A stretch of 64,000 nucleotides of DNA from Ashinkailepas kermadecensis (GCA_034440615.1 JAOTOM010005130.1:578001-642000); one strand, 5' to 3'; counted from the first letter of the stretch, positions 32,283 to 43,700 are shown. Notes: a model not told the origin generated them from the letters alone. Program-made: numbers and translations.

Positions 32283-32521
32283 CTCGACACCGCAGAAACT
32301 CACCGGCGACTCCACAGGAACTCACCGGGGACTCCACAAGAACTCACTGGGACTCTACAGAAACTCACCGGGGACTCGACAGAAATTCACCAGGGACTCC
32401 ATGGGAACTCACCGGGACTCTACAGAAACTCACCGGGGACTCGACAGAAATTCACCAGGGACTCCATGGGAACTCACCGGGGACTCGACAGAAGCTCACC
32501 GGGGACTCCATGGGAACTCAC
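32283..32521 (-). repeat. 21-22-bp minisatellite derived from an exon donor junction
   Basis: About 11-12 copies. On the minus strand GTTTCTGTCGAGTCCCCG then GTGAG is the monomer, copying the exon end (GTTTCTGTCGAGTCGCCG) plus its donor GTGAGT. A variant has CCCATGG in place of TCTGTCG. Many copies keep CCG/GTGAGT. Confidence 0.92.
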
Positions 32522-32563
32522 CGGCGACTCGACAGAAACTCCTCGGCAGCATGCAGTACTTTG
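32522..32563 (-). CDS. short exon of minus-strand gene 2 (exon d)
   Basis: Minus-strand 42-bp exon ending at a strong donor (CGCCG/GTGAGT). The 5' edge is placed at the acceptor GCGCTGCAAG because it gives two leading bases, as required by the one trailing base of the exon at 38436-38589. It encodes KYCMLPRSFCRVA and leaves one base for the next exon. The donor edge is well supported; the acceptor edge is a phase-based choice, and an earlier acceptor near 32618 is possible. Confidence 0.48.
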
Positions 32564-32969
32564 CTTGCAGCGCATGTGAAGGTACTTGTGCAACGTGCGC
32601 GGAGGCAAGTCTCCACACTGCACAGTCCTCCACACTCCACAGTCCTTCACACTCCTTCTCCAGCACCCAAAGACCGAGGGACATCGTGCTGGAAGACTGA
32701 ACTTAGACTATGTGCGGGCTATTGCTATAGATGGCGTGTTGCAATGGAAGCGGGTGTTGCGGAAATTGGCATTATTATTGACAATCCTCGCGTGGATTTG
32801 CATGTGATTCGATTCGAAGGGAGCATCTACAGATGCTCTCTTCGACATTGTGTCGTACGAAGTTCTGGAGGAATGTAGTGCACATCACACACAGCGAATT
32901 TCAATGCATCACACAGCGAATAGCGTCAACGGACATGCAAGATAACGGACATTGCGATGTCAACAGGAT
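32564..32969. other. intron of gene 2, no recognised feature
   Basis: Contains a short repeat of CACACTGCACAGTCCTC-like sequence at 32610-32650. No further exon is supported. Confidence 0.4.
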
Positions 32970-33345
32970 GCTGCGGGAGTTGGCACCACTGCCAAGCGTT
33001 GGGCGAAGTGTGACTTGTTGCGGGAGTTGGCACCACTGCCAAGCGTTTGGCGAAGTGCGACTTGTTGCGGGAGTTGGCACCACTGCCAAGCGTTGGGCGA
33101 AGTGCGACTTGTTGCGGGAGTTGGAACCACTGCCAGGCGTTGGGCGAAGTGTGACTTGTTGCGGGAGTTGGCACCACTGCCAAGCGTTGGGCGAAGTGCG
33201 ACTTGTTGCGGGAGTTGGCAGCATTGCCAAGCGTTGGGCGAAGTGCGACTTGTTGCAGGAGTTGGCATCACTGCCAAGCGTTGGGCGAAGTGCGACTTGT
33301 TGCGGGAGTTGGCACCACTGCCAAGCGTTGGGCGAAGTGTGACTC
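32970..33345 (+). repeat. 47-bp minisatellite, eight copies
   Basis: Monomer begins GTTGCGGGAGTTGGCACCAC and ends GCGAAGTGCGACTT. Copies differ at a few sites. No link to an exon edge was found. Confidence 0.92.
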
Positions 33346-34822
33346 GGAGCGCTTGGTTCCCGTTGCTATAGTGCTTGGCCCCTGGGGAATGTGCGAAATT
33401 GAGTCGAATTTAGCTGATTATTCCTGACCTCGAAACAGGCCCAAATTCGATTTTGTTGGCGATATTCCTCAGTAGTTGGGCGCCACCTGAAGTTGGAGTT
33501 GTATCTGTGTCCTTGCCTCCGGCGCCGCAATCCGTCCCGGGACGCCACTGGGCCTAGCACAGCGCTGCTACTGGAACGCCACGTGTGTGCAGCCTCAGTA
33601 CGTCCTTCGTGTAATCGGTGTGACGTCACCTCAGTTGTGAAACGGGAGGACAATATTTGCAGAAGACGGGGGGGGGGGGCTCAATGGCGAACTTCCACAA
33701 GGATGAAGTCCCTAAGTTGGTCCACTAACATTGTGCCTTTGGATAGAGGGGCAGCGATAATTTTCATAAAGGGAGGGGAGTTCTAAAAAGTATAATTTAA
33801 TGCACAATTATATATTGGAACATCTTGCCTGCACTATCCCAGAAAAGATCTGTTGAGTGGATATTACGCCTTCGATATTCTCTATTCAATTATGGGTGGT
33901 CACAAATTATAATTATAATATATTTCTGCATTGGAGGCTGGGGGCCATCCCTTCTGAAAATATACCAAAATGATACCCATTCTTGTAGGTCTAGAAGGGA
34001 TTGTTGACGCCATCAGAGGAGGCCCCGGTCACCATCTGATCCTATCCCTATCCCTGAAAGGCTCTCGAATTCTCAAAATTCCTAGAAGCTCTGCAACTCT
34101 CAGGGCACCTCAAGTTCCAGCGGTACGCAATCTTCCAGGAGCCCTCCAACGTCTAAAGTGTTAGCGAACTACAAGCGCCCCATGCAACAAAAGGTGGTCG
34201 CCCGACGTGGAGAAGCACCCCAGCTTGATGAGGTCATCCAGCTTCGAGGTGTCAACCCAACTTCGAGGCGATCTTTCAGCTTTATCAATGGTTCCTTCAG
34301 CTTCAGGAGGCCCACACCAACTCCCAAGACTCACTCCTGTTCTCAGCTGATCCTCTAACTCTGGGAAGTCCCTGGACTATCTGGGGGCCTTTGAATTACT
34401 CGAATTCCCGGCGGCTTTCTATTTCCCAGGGTCTCTCATCTAACTGTCTGGGGATTCTCGAAATCTCAGAGGTTCCTCAAAGTGTAAGATACTTAGGGCT
34501 CTATCTTCTAGAGCCCTCGAACATTAGGCACCCATCTCTTTCCAGACGAAATCCATCTCCTGCTCGAGTTACTAATGGAGCGCAACGGGGCCATGCCTGA
34601 AAGAGCTTCCATCCAGTTTCAAAGGTCCCTCCAGCTTCAATTCAAGCTATTCCACTAGCCTCAGGTGTCCCTCCAGAAGTGGCCCTTTCAGCGTGAAAGG
34701 GCCTCTGCTGTGTCGAGGGCTCCCCCAGCTTGAAGAGGTCTCTCCATTTCCCAGAGGCCACTCCTGGCCCAAGCGGATCCTCAAAAGCTTCTCAAACGCC
34801 TCCGTTGAGCTGCAACGAGACC
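33346..34822. other. no recognised gene; degenerate CTCC/AGCTTC-type repeats at 34020-34760
   Basis: 34020-34760 shows a loose 25-35-bp periodicity (CCAGCTTCGAGG, TCCAGCTTCA, CCTCCAGCTTC and similar), resembling a very old tandem array. The rest shows nothing. Confidence 0.35.
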
Positions 34823-34851
34823 ACTTTTGGCGCGTTTGGCGCGCCAAAAGT
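34823..34851. other. perfect 12-bp hairpin
   Basis: Arms ACTTTTGGCGCG (34823-34834) and CGCGCCAAAAGT (34840-34851), loop TTTGG. Confidence 0.85.
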
Positions 34852-34924
34852 TCTGCCTTAGCGTTGTAGCGAAGCTGGTTGTGGGACACTTTAATTCCAG
34901 AAATCACCCCCCACCTTGTCGCCA

Positions 34925-35110
34925 CCGTACGCTTATCCGGCAAATGTCATACCCGGCGCCGAGCTGCTTACGTCAGCACGTCGCCGACCGCCGGCTCGGC
35001 CAGCGACTATTGTTCCCATCCCCTTTTCCGGCCGACACGGGCACCTCGGGTCTGAGGGTCGGGTATTGCGCTGCCGGTGTGACCTCGATGTACTGCCGCC
35101 GTCTGACGGA
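34925..35110 (+). repeat. diverged LTR fragment related to element B
   Basis: Shares order and wording with the middle of the LTRs at 54625 and 62962: CTGCTTACGTCAGCA, TTCCGGCCGACAC, GTGACCTCGATGTA and TACTGCCGCCGTC. Clearly older than the two full LTRs. Ends not defined; probably a decayed solo LTR. Confidence 0.5.
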
Positions 35111-35672
35111 TGATGAAATGTCTGGGGTGATGTGACTGTCTTGGGTGATGTGCATTAACAAGTCTATTCTGAGGGCCACAGTTGGGTAGGTGATGTACAT
35201 GACGGTGAGATGACAGTGGTATGATAGCGGTATGGCGGTGATGTGACAGGCCCCTATCACGGTGGCGATCCTACGTCGCTACTGTCACGAGTGCAGTGTG
35301 TATGTGTGGGATGAAAGATAGGACGGACGTCGTTCCCCGTGGCCGAAGTTAGATGTGTATCTGTGATGTGGTGAGACTGTGAGACTGTGAGGTATCTGGT
35401 GATACTGTGAGGTTATATGTGTCTGTGATGTGAGGTGTGCGTCTGTTAGGCCAGTGCGTCTGTGATGTCAAGTGTGTGTAATGTCGAATGTATCTGTGAT
35501 GTCAGGTGAGTCTGTGATGTCAGGTGTGTCTCGAATGTATGTAAGGGCAGGTATATGATGGCCCGTGTATGTTTAAGTCTAGGTAGGTGTCTACGTCTTA
35601 TGAATGTAATGGTGACATATAATAATAGTTGAATGCATGGGTGAATGGTCCCCATAGCTTGGGTCTGTGGAT
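35111..35672. other. TG-rich low-complexity DNA
   Basis: Irregular GTGATGTGA and TCTGTGATGTCAGGTG motifs (35350-35530), a degenerate short tandem repeat. No gene. Confidence 0.4.
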
Positions 35673-36054
35673 GTCAGACGCCAGATGGGCCGTGAGCTGG
35701 TCTGCAGTCATGTGTTGCTGTGGTGTCGGTGCGCTGTGTCGCCCCGAATTAACCTGAGCTTCTGCTCATGCTATGGCCTGTGTACTGCATGCTGAGCCCA
35801 GCTCTGGTGTCAGACGCCAGATGGGCCGTGAGCTGGTCTGCAGTCATGTGTTGCTATAGTGTCGGGGCGCTGTGTCGTCCCGACCTGCCAGCTGCATGTG
35901 TGCATGCTGAGCCCAGCTCTGGTGTCAGACGCCAGATGGGCTGTGAGCCGGTCGGTAGTCATGTGTTGCTGTGGTGTCGGGACGCTGTGTCGTCCCGACC
36001 TGCCAGCTGTCTGTGTGCATGCTGAGCCCAGCTCTGGTGTCAGACGCCAGGCCG
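35673..36054 (+). repeat. about 115-bp tandem repeat, three to four copies
   Basis: GTCAGACGCCAG recurs at 35673, 35809, 35923 and 36039. The unit includes CATGCTGAGCCCAGCTCTGG and TCATGTGTTGCTGTGGTGTC. The last copy is cut at GACGCCAG and followed by different GC-rich sequence that is open on both strands (36055-36242). This could be an exon, but no frame is favoured. Confidence 0.8.
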
Positions 36055-36619
36055 CGGCGCGGTGCCGCCGAATTGTGCCGAGGACAGCATGGCTCCCACG
36101 AGTCGGCCGAGGCTCTGGTGGCGACCAGAGAGACCAGAGACAACTCTGGTCTGGCGATGCTGTGTGGGCATCTCTGCTGTCTCTGAGGGACGGTGCGACC
36201 CGACGGTGCAGGAGGTTCACCGAGTGCGAGCCATTGTTCTCGGTGGGTGACCGTTCAGGGCTGTCCAGGCCTGATGCTCTCTGGAATGCGGCGTGTGTCT
36301 GTGTCACGTGACCGTGGTTGCAAGCGGGGCGTTGTCTGTCGCGTTTACCTCGCGCGGAGCCTAGAGCTCCCGCGATCACTTGGCAGTGAGCGCTCGGCAC
36401 GAGCAGTTGGGGCTTGGCCCCCGGTGAAGGCGACTGGCCGTTGGCCAGTCGCCAGAGGTACGTTTCGGACTCTGACTGGTTGTCACTGGTTGTCCGTCTG
36501 TGAGAGTGAGATGTAAGTTTAAGAGAAATACTTAGAGTAAATGAAGACCGGTCGGTGTGAAAGTTGAATTGTATGTTGATGTGAACGCTAATGCCTCATT
36601 GAATGTGTGGACTTGTAAC

Positions 36620-37012
36620 AAGAGGTTGAGATGATGTGCCATGATGTGACTGACGTTTAACAAGAGGTTGAGATGTGTCATGATGTGACTGACGTTTAAC
36701 AAGAGGAGAGTTTAAGGGTTGATATGATGTGCCATGATGTGACTGACGTTTAACAAGAGGTTGAGATGATGTGTCATGATGTGACTGACGTTTAACAAGA
36801 GGTTGAGATGATGTGTCATGATGTGACTGACGTTTAACAAGAGGTTGAGATGTGTCATGATGTGACTGACGTTTAGCAAGAGGTTGAGATGATGTGTCAT
36901 GATGTGACTGACGTTTAACAAGAGGTTGAGATGATGTGTCATGATGTGACTGACGATTAACAAGAGGTTGAGATGATGTCATGATGTGACTGACGATTAA
37001 CAAGAGGATGAG
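36620..37012 (+). repeat. 41-44-bp minisatellite, about nine copies
   Basis: Unit GATGTGACTGACGTTTAACA then AGAGGTTGAGATGATGTGTC with small indels. One copy carries an extra GAGAGTTTAAGGGTTGAT. Confidence 0.92.
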
Positions 37013-37269
37013 ATGAGTGTCGAGATGTACGGTGGCCCTATGAATGTTGAGTTGAATGGTGAAGCGCTGATATTTATGATGGCCAGAGAACTAATGTATG
37101 AAAATGTGACTGATAAGATGTGACTGTTGACATGTATGTTGGCGAATGAGTTGTATGTCAAGATATGGGGTGGCCGTGTTCATTGTCGTGTCAAGCTTGA
37201 TTGAAGCCGCCTATTTCTGGATAATTATATTGTACTAAGTTGACTATGACTGCTGCACTATTGAATATT

Positions 37270-37450
37270 AATTGTTGTCGTCATTTAATTACTAATTAAT
37301 TACGCGAATATAAGTGCTCGATTTTGCGATGCCTGTCAATAAATGAATAGATCTGAACTCTTGGAATTGTGGTACAGAGCCATTGAACATCTACCCGGGT
37401 TTTAAATATCGTCAACACGAGGTCAACTAGTCTATCACTTCCCAAAGAAG
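37270..37450 (+). repeat. possible LTR-like relic
   Basis: Has a TATA-like GAATATAAGTG, CAATAAATGAATAG 30 bp further, and the sentence GGTTTTAAATATCG...GGTCAACTAG that also occurs in the LTR of element A (50491-50530). The resemblance is limited to about 45 bp, so the call is weak. Confidence 0.3.
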
Positions 37451-37514
37451 TTTTCCCTAGACATCTGCGAAATGGCTGATAAGTCCTGGAGGGCATGAAC
37501 TTCCTTACAGCGTG

Positions 37515-37610
37515 GTCCAAACACAAAAATGTCTTGTTTGATCTAGTGTACTTGTTGTCAAGAACGGATGGGCCCGGCTCCATCCATTTGGTTGAGCCTC
37601 TACATTTCCG
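37515..37610 (+). repeat. dispersed repeat, copy 1
   Basis: TCTTGTTTGATCTAGTGTA followed by TTGTCAAG and a GGGCCCGGCTCC block. A second copy lies at 39030-39110. Confidence 0.55.
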
Positions 37611-38435
37611 TGTTTAATTAAAAGATTAGCCAAAAAACACACATTGGGCCACACCAATAAATTTTGCGATGTCCCACACCTGCCAAGATTCGCCACATTT
37701 GGAGGTGCCAAGATCTTGGCGCATGCACTTGGAGATGCCATGGTTACTGCTCACTGTGAGTCGGTATATCTGAAGTTGACATACTTATTACACAGCAACG
37801 AATGAGTACACAGACTGCACGTACTGACGCCAAACTGACGCACCAATCCTGCACACATTCAGGCAAGGAACAGTAATCAAACCAATGGGTGCCACGCCAA
37901 CAATGGTGCTCGTACCAAGCACACCTCAATTATGATAACAAACTGATGCGATTCGAAAATTGTGCGACTCGAGGCAATGTGCAAGGAGTGCATAGCATGA
38001 GAAGCAGGGCTGGAACCATGGGCTGGGAAATCATACCAAATGTGTCATAACTTAAGAAAACCAAGAAAATGTGTTACACATATAATGAAATGGAGGAAAT
38101 CAAAGTTTTCATAACACGAAACTTGGTGGAACAATTCTCGAAACTGGAGGGTATAAATGACGCCGTTTTCGAAACTGGGGGCCATGTCCTCTCGGGACCG
38201 GCTCACGTTGCACCCATGCTTCGTATAATCGTGTAAATCCTTGTGCTTGCCTCATGTATCGTGTATCTGTCCGCAAATCTGTGTAGACAAAGGTACCCAT
38301 TGTCCCATGCCGAGTGGTCGAAAGGCATGCACATGCATAGGCAAATGCACAACTGGTGACGCTATGCACGAATGTGGAGAAGGGGCAGCGTCAGTAACAT
38401 GCAAGGATCCTCACCTGAGTCGGAGGATTCCTCAC
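37611..38435. other. intron of gene 2, no recognised feature
   Basis: No array or supportable exon. Confidence 0.35.
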
Positions 38436-38450
38436 CTGAGTCTGAGATCA
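38415..38450 (-). repeat. two-copy duplication of an exon donor junction
   Basis: On the minus strand GACTCAGGTGAGGA occurs at the real donor of the exon ending at 38436 and again 21 bp into the intron (GACTCAGGTGAGGATCC). This looks like the earliest stage of the array formation seen at other exons of this gene. Confidence 0.7.
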
Positions 38451-38589
38451 GTTTGGCGGGGAACCGACACCGGCCGCTGTCCGACAGACACTTGGCATCT
38501 CTGACGGTCTTTTCCCAGTTGGACGGAGCGGAGGTTGGGAACTCTTCGAAGAAGTTGCAGTGATTGTCCTCGGTACACGGCCACTCAGC
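38436..38589 (-). CDS. exon of minus-strand Cys-rich gene 2 (exon c)
   Basis: Donor GACTCAG/GTGAGG is strong. With the acceptor at GTCTGCTTCAG (38590) the exon begins AEWPCTEDNHCNFFEEFPTS, continues with KCLSDSGRCRFPAKL and leaves one base. This start is in phase with the phase-0 end of the Thr-rich exon. Cysteine spacing (PCTEDNHC, KC...GRC) suits an extracellular disulfide module. Odd point: another frame just upstream (38590-38690) reads GAVLIGELCCADRSCAVNTH, also Cys-rich, so an earlier acceptor, a second exon or a sequence indel cannot be excluded. Confidence 0.5.
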
Positions 38590-38689
38590 CTGAAGCAGAC
38601 ATGTGTGTTCACTGCACAGCTGCGATCTGCACAGCACAGCTCTCCGATCAGCACAGCTCCGGGGGGCACGCCGTCCCCGGCCAGGCACA

Positions 38690-39029
38690 CCCAGGTCCAA
38701 CAACAAGGGCACAGCTGTAGAACTGAACACAGCTTCGGTGTAGAATATCGAAACTCCCGACTCTGGAGCTCGTTTGGTGCGGAAGTAGGACTTCACGCAC
38801 AGCACAAATGCAGCACATTATCTTCCTGCGGATCTGTCGGACTTTACTTTGCATTTTGAAGAACCTTTAGCCTTCCCGTTCTTCCGGTTTTCAAGCATTC
38901 TGCTGACCAGTGGAGCAGCCAGGATTTTCTTGGATACAAAAAAATCCAGGATACAAAAAAAAATCATGAAACATGGACTGCCTTCGGCACGCGAAGCGCA
39001 CCGAAAATTCCTGGTTTTGCGTGGTGAAC
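38690..39029. other. intron of gene 2, no recognised feature
   Basis: Contains a doubled AGGATACAAAAAAAAATC-type stretch at 38935-38965. No exon. Confidence 0.35.
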
Positions 39030-39110
39030 ATATACAAAATTCTTGTTTGATCTAGTGTATGTTTGGTTGTCAAGGGGGCCGAGCTCCGTCTCCCTTTGTC
39101 TACACCTCTG
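39030..39110 (+). repeat. dispersed repeat, copy 2
   Basis: TTCTTGTTTGATCTAGTGTA, TTGTCAAG and a GAGCTCCGTCTCC block; counterpart of 37515-37610. Confidence 0.55.
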
Positions 39111-39380
39111 CTGCTGACAGGGCTTTGATTGTGATATTAATGACGGGTGATCGGTCCCTCTGTGAAATATTCGTGATATCCTAAATATGTGGTGAGATGC
39201 TCCACGAATTTTTTTTTGTTGTCAATGGCTGTCAAATAAATAATGATGCGCCTTCTCCCAAGCAAGATACTATGAGGTCATGGTGTGTCAGGCTTGAGTG
39301 ACCTTACAGTGACGTCATGCTTACCGTTTTTTTTAAGTACAAGAAGCCTGAGTATGGAACACAAATGTAAGCCCGTTCAG

Positions 39381-39496
39381 ATGGCAAGAAGCCAACAGAT
39401 GATGCAGGCAAGGAAAACAAAGAAGAATATGCAGATGATACCGAGGATGTTTTCGCAGCGGACGCAGAATATTCTACTCTGCGCGACGTCATGTAG
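39381..39496 (+). CDS. possible terminal exon with acidic tail and tyrosine motif, plus strand
   Basis: After GCCCGTTCAG a frame with two leading bases reads GKKPTDDAGKENKEEYADDT, then VFAADAEYSTLRDVM and TAG at 39494-39496. It is acidic and fully open, with AEYSTL resembling the immunoreceptor-type tyrosine motif consensus (hydrophobic-x-Y-x-x-L/V, here with Ala in the first place). It lies on the strand opposite to gene 2, inside its intron. The acceptor tract is short and no partner exon is identified, so this may be a nested gene, a retrocopy fragment or chance. Confidence 0.28.
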
Positions 39497-39799
39497 AATC
39501 TTTTCTCAGTGTATTCGCAGCAAGGCAGTCTTTTTGTTTACAATCGCGATAGATTGTCGACAATAACTACGCGGGCACGACAAATTACCAATTATACCAT
39601 TACAAAACACGACAAATGCACAGAAGTGGACAACAATACTGCACTACATATTGGGTGAACAATTTCAATTCTCACCTCCCTAATTCCTCTGTTGATACTG
39701 TAAGACTCAACCCCATTTTGGGATACTGAATTTCTATAACGAGCACACCCTGCCCAGCCAGACGGAAAATCGTGGCACATTGGACGAGAGCATGGGCAC

Positions 39800-39975
39800 T
39801 GTACGACCGACGCAACCGATGCGCCCCTAAACTCTGCTATTCACCAACCGATGCACCCATGCACTCTGCTAATGACCAACCGATGCGCCCCTAAACTCTG
39901 CTAACTACCAACCGATGCGCCCATAAACTCTGCTAACCACCAACCGATGCGCCCCTAAACTCTGCTAATCACCAA
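39800..39975 (+). repeat. 38-bp minisatellite, four to five copies
   Basis: Unit CCAACCGATGCGCCCCTAAA then CTCTGCTAATCA with variants. Confidence 0.88.
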
Positions 39976-40659
39976 ACATTCGACGAGAGCTCGTTGTTGT
40001 AGGGAGGGCGGCCACTGTACTGGTGCGGCAGTTGGTGGACACTCTGTGTTGGAGCTTCATGTTGGGATGTTGACGTGCGTACGGTACAATACATGATTAC
40101 TTCCCTTTCTGCAGTGTTTATTTCGCCCTACCTAGACATGTCATATCTCTTTTTATTTACAGATAGCTCACAGCAATAAAGTCGCTCACAATTAACATGT
40201 GCCCAGAAATGTCCTGGTGAAATATGTTTGCTTCTCACGCGACCTGGCAAAGTTCACGGTCAGAGCTATCGCGCCATTTTTGTATAATTTCGATCATGTA
40301 CGGGAAAAGATTATATGCGTCCGGCTTAGATTCCATGTGACGTCACAAAGATTCTACATCGTCCGGTTCGCTGCGAACACCAAAATGCGAAGAATAGTTT
40401 GGGTAGGACTTCATCCGTGACGCGCACAGCATAGAATCTTTGTCGTCCAGGTCATTCCGAAATCACCTTAAATGCAGATAACTTGAAGGTGAAGGGACAG
40501 ACGCATGGCATGTGCGCTTGCAACTGTATGGAAAAAAAACAGTAAAACCCGACACACCCAGTACCCCATGGCCAGTGGTGATCGTCAAGTGGGCCACGGA
40601 TTTGGCAATTAAATTAGTTACTATTTGGCTTAGGTTGATTATCTCCCAGTCTGGTTCCC
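39976..40659. other. intron of gene 2, no recognised feature
   Basis: Nothing supportable. Confidence 0.35.
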
Positions 40660-40767
40660 ACAAAAGTGGCCTGACACGTGATCTGACCCGTGCCCTGACA
40701 CGTGGCCTGACCCGTGACCTGATGACCTGACCCGTGGCCTGACTGACTGACCAGTGACCTGATCCGT
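40660..40767 (+). repeat. short CTGACCCGTG minisatellite interrupted by a LINE
   Basis: Units CCTGACCCGTGA/CCTGACACGTGG. Similar sentences (CTGACCCATCAC, CCTGCCCCGTGACC) reappear at 44790-44870 beyond the LINE, so the LINE appears to have landed in this array. Confidence 0.65.
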
Positions 40768-43700
40768 GATCTTTTATTTATTTATTTATTTCACGATGTA
40801 TGCCCTCCACGTATAGTGGCTGTTATGGACAGTCTGGATATAGCTCACAGATATGTACAAAGAAAGGATAGATTTCTGGTCAATAGTGGGAGCAGATGCG
40901 CAACAAACATTCATACACCAACATAATACAATACCCATATCACTATCTGCACTACACACACCGTGCTTGCAACACGAGCTATACACGAGTAGTTTATAGA
41001 AGTGATAGGAAAGCGATGGCCTAAATATGAGTTCATAGTGTACACAAATCCATTTTGTAAGTTTTTTGTTGTTGCTAGTGTTGCTCGTGGAGATAAGCTA
41101 GTACATGCTTATTGAAGTTAGAGAGCCTCGATGTTTTTGTTTCAGTAGGGAGTTTGTTGTAGTGGAAGACAGACGAGTAGATAAATCTCCTGCGGCCCGC
41201 CTCTCTGTGTATGGCTGACAGGTGCAGGTGGTCGTCTGCACGCGTATGACGGTTTCGCAGGGTAGAGTTTGCCGTGATTTGACCGGCAATGTGTGTTGGC
41301 TCACCCGTCAGAATGATATTGTGGAGCAAAGTAAGGCTGTGAAATAGATGCAGATCAGCTGCGGTGAGGAGACCCAACTCGTTACGGGCATCAGAAATAT
41401 GATCAAATTTCCGTAGACCTGACACGACTCTAGTAGCGAAGTTAATGATCTTGTCTAGTCTGTGGATGTTTGCTGCCGACCCGTTCCCGTAAACACATAT
41501 GCAGTAGCGGATATTGGATATAACTAGGCTATTGACTATAGTGAAGAGGGTACTGGTTGGCAGATGGTGACGCAGATGGCTCAGGGCCAGAAGGAATCCA
41601 GTGCACTTGCGGACCACAACAGCTACATGGGAATCCCACGACATGTGGCGATCAAATGTCACCCCAAGGTTCCTACACGAGTGACTCTCATCTATCACGG
41701 CGTCCCTAAAGCACACTCGTATCGGGGTAATATTGCGAAGATTTTGACGCGACCCGAACGTGAGAAGCTGAGTTTTGGTCGGGTTTACCTTCAAACCGTT
41801 TTCCAGGAAGTATTCGTAAAGTTGGTTCAGACATGTCTCCATCTGATTTATCAGACTTGGGAGATCAGATTTGCGACCGGAGATGAGGATCTGGGTGTCG
41901 TCTGCAAACTGAGTGGCGTGTGCTACCGGGACGTGCAAACTGAGGTCGTTTGAAAAGATGCAACAGAGGAGTGGACCTAGTGATCAGCCTTGAAAAACAC
42001 CTATGTTGTTTGGGAGAAAGGAGGAGAGATTTCTGTTTCCGCGTTGATCTGAGATGCTAACAGCCTGCGTGTGACCTCCCAGATAAGCCCTAATCCAGTC
42101 GGTATCGATTCCATGGAGTTCCAGTTTAGTGAGCAGTTTGGTGTGATCTATTACGTCGAAGCATTTACTGAGGTCCAGAATGCAAAGGAGAGATACTTCC
42201 GAACGGTCCATTGCTGCTAGTATTTTGTCCGTGACTGAGATGAGAGCGGTTTCCGTAGAGTGGCGTGGTCTGAAGCCGTGCTGAGTTTGGGCCAGTAGGT
42301 GGTTTGAGTTCAGATAGTGATAGAGTTGTTTCTGCACTTGTATAGTATTATATACTTGTATGTGATAGAGTTGTTTCTCTCTGTGATTTTGGCGATAACC
42401 TGAGCCAATGAGATGGGCCTAAAATTATAGGAACCCGAAGGATCTCCTGATTTGTGAATGGGAGTACTATTGACTATTGACTGTTTCCAAGTGGAGGGGA
42501 TATCAGCTGTAGTCAGGCATGTGTTTATAATGTCGAGCAGCACTTCTCCGATAAAAAAGAACAGAAATTTGACAACCTTAATACAGATCCCGTCGGGTCC
42601 GCAAGCACTTGTACTCCTCATGTCCATGACAATTTTTGTTAGCTGTTCGAGGGATATGGGTGATACTTTATAGGAGCTGGTAGAGACGCGCGATAGCCGG
42701 CAACAGGGAGGTGTGTGTTCAGGCATGTTTGCCTGGCGTTTGACCTCTGCTGATACCTTAGGTCCGACACTAACAAAGTATTGATTTAGCTGCTCAGGTA
42801 GGACCGGAGGTTGAACTCTATGAGAGCCTTTTTGGTGTCGATAATGGGCTTAATAGCACGCCACGCAGCTGATGGACCTTTCTGAGCTATCTTTCTGCTA
42901 ATATCGTCCCTACAGTCAGCCCTAATAGCTGAGCGAACTTGCCTGTTAAGTACTTTGTATGTGCTTCTATCTTGCAAGTGCAAAGCTACATTTCGCCGGT
43001 GCATGAGCTGCTTGGTAGCTTCGCTGACATGTGGTGCTGTTGGGTTCCGAATTTTGATTTTATGAGTGGCAATTTCTGATGTGGCAGGTGCTCGTCGAGA
43101 ATAGGTGTCAGCAATTTCAGCAGGGTGTCCCATTTGTCAGTTACTGAGGTGCGCCCAGTGACCTGGACCCAGTCGATCTCATCAAGGTCAAGGGTCAGTT
43201 CCGAGGTATCTACTCATCCGTAAGAGCGTGACTTTATCACGGTGTTAACTGAGGCAGGCCTGTTTACTTTACTGGAACATATGATACCTTTGTGAGGACT
43301 GTAGTGGCAGAAACTCACTCTGGTTCTGCCGACAGAGATGGGCGAGTTTGTTGTGATGACATCCAATAAAGAGCCTGTGGCGAATGTAGGGCGCTGCACT
43401 GTCACGGTAAGTGAATAGTTCCTGATGAACTCAAGCCGGTGTGCTTTGCTGAGGCTACAAGCCGTGTCGAGAAGATTACAATTTAGATCACCTGCGAGGT
43501 AGAAAGTGCCGGTAAAGTTCAGTGTCGCCAATTGAACCTGTCTTTCGAGCTCAGCGAAGTCACATTTAAGGCAGGAAGAGTGTTACGAGGAGGCCGATAG
43601 ATTGCCGCTAGAATGAAATACTTTTCGCTTTTCCCTTTGACTTTGGCCCAGAGTGATTCTAGTTTGGAACTCGAGTTCGGAGGCGTTTAAATTTTCAAAA

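Noticed and set aside
36055..36242. An exon on either strand after the 115-bp repeat
   Set aside because: GC-rich and open in several frames on both strands; no frame has both splice edges and phase support.
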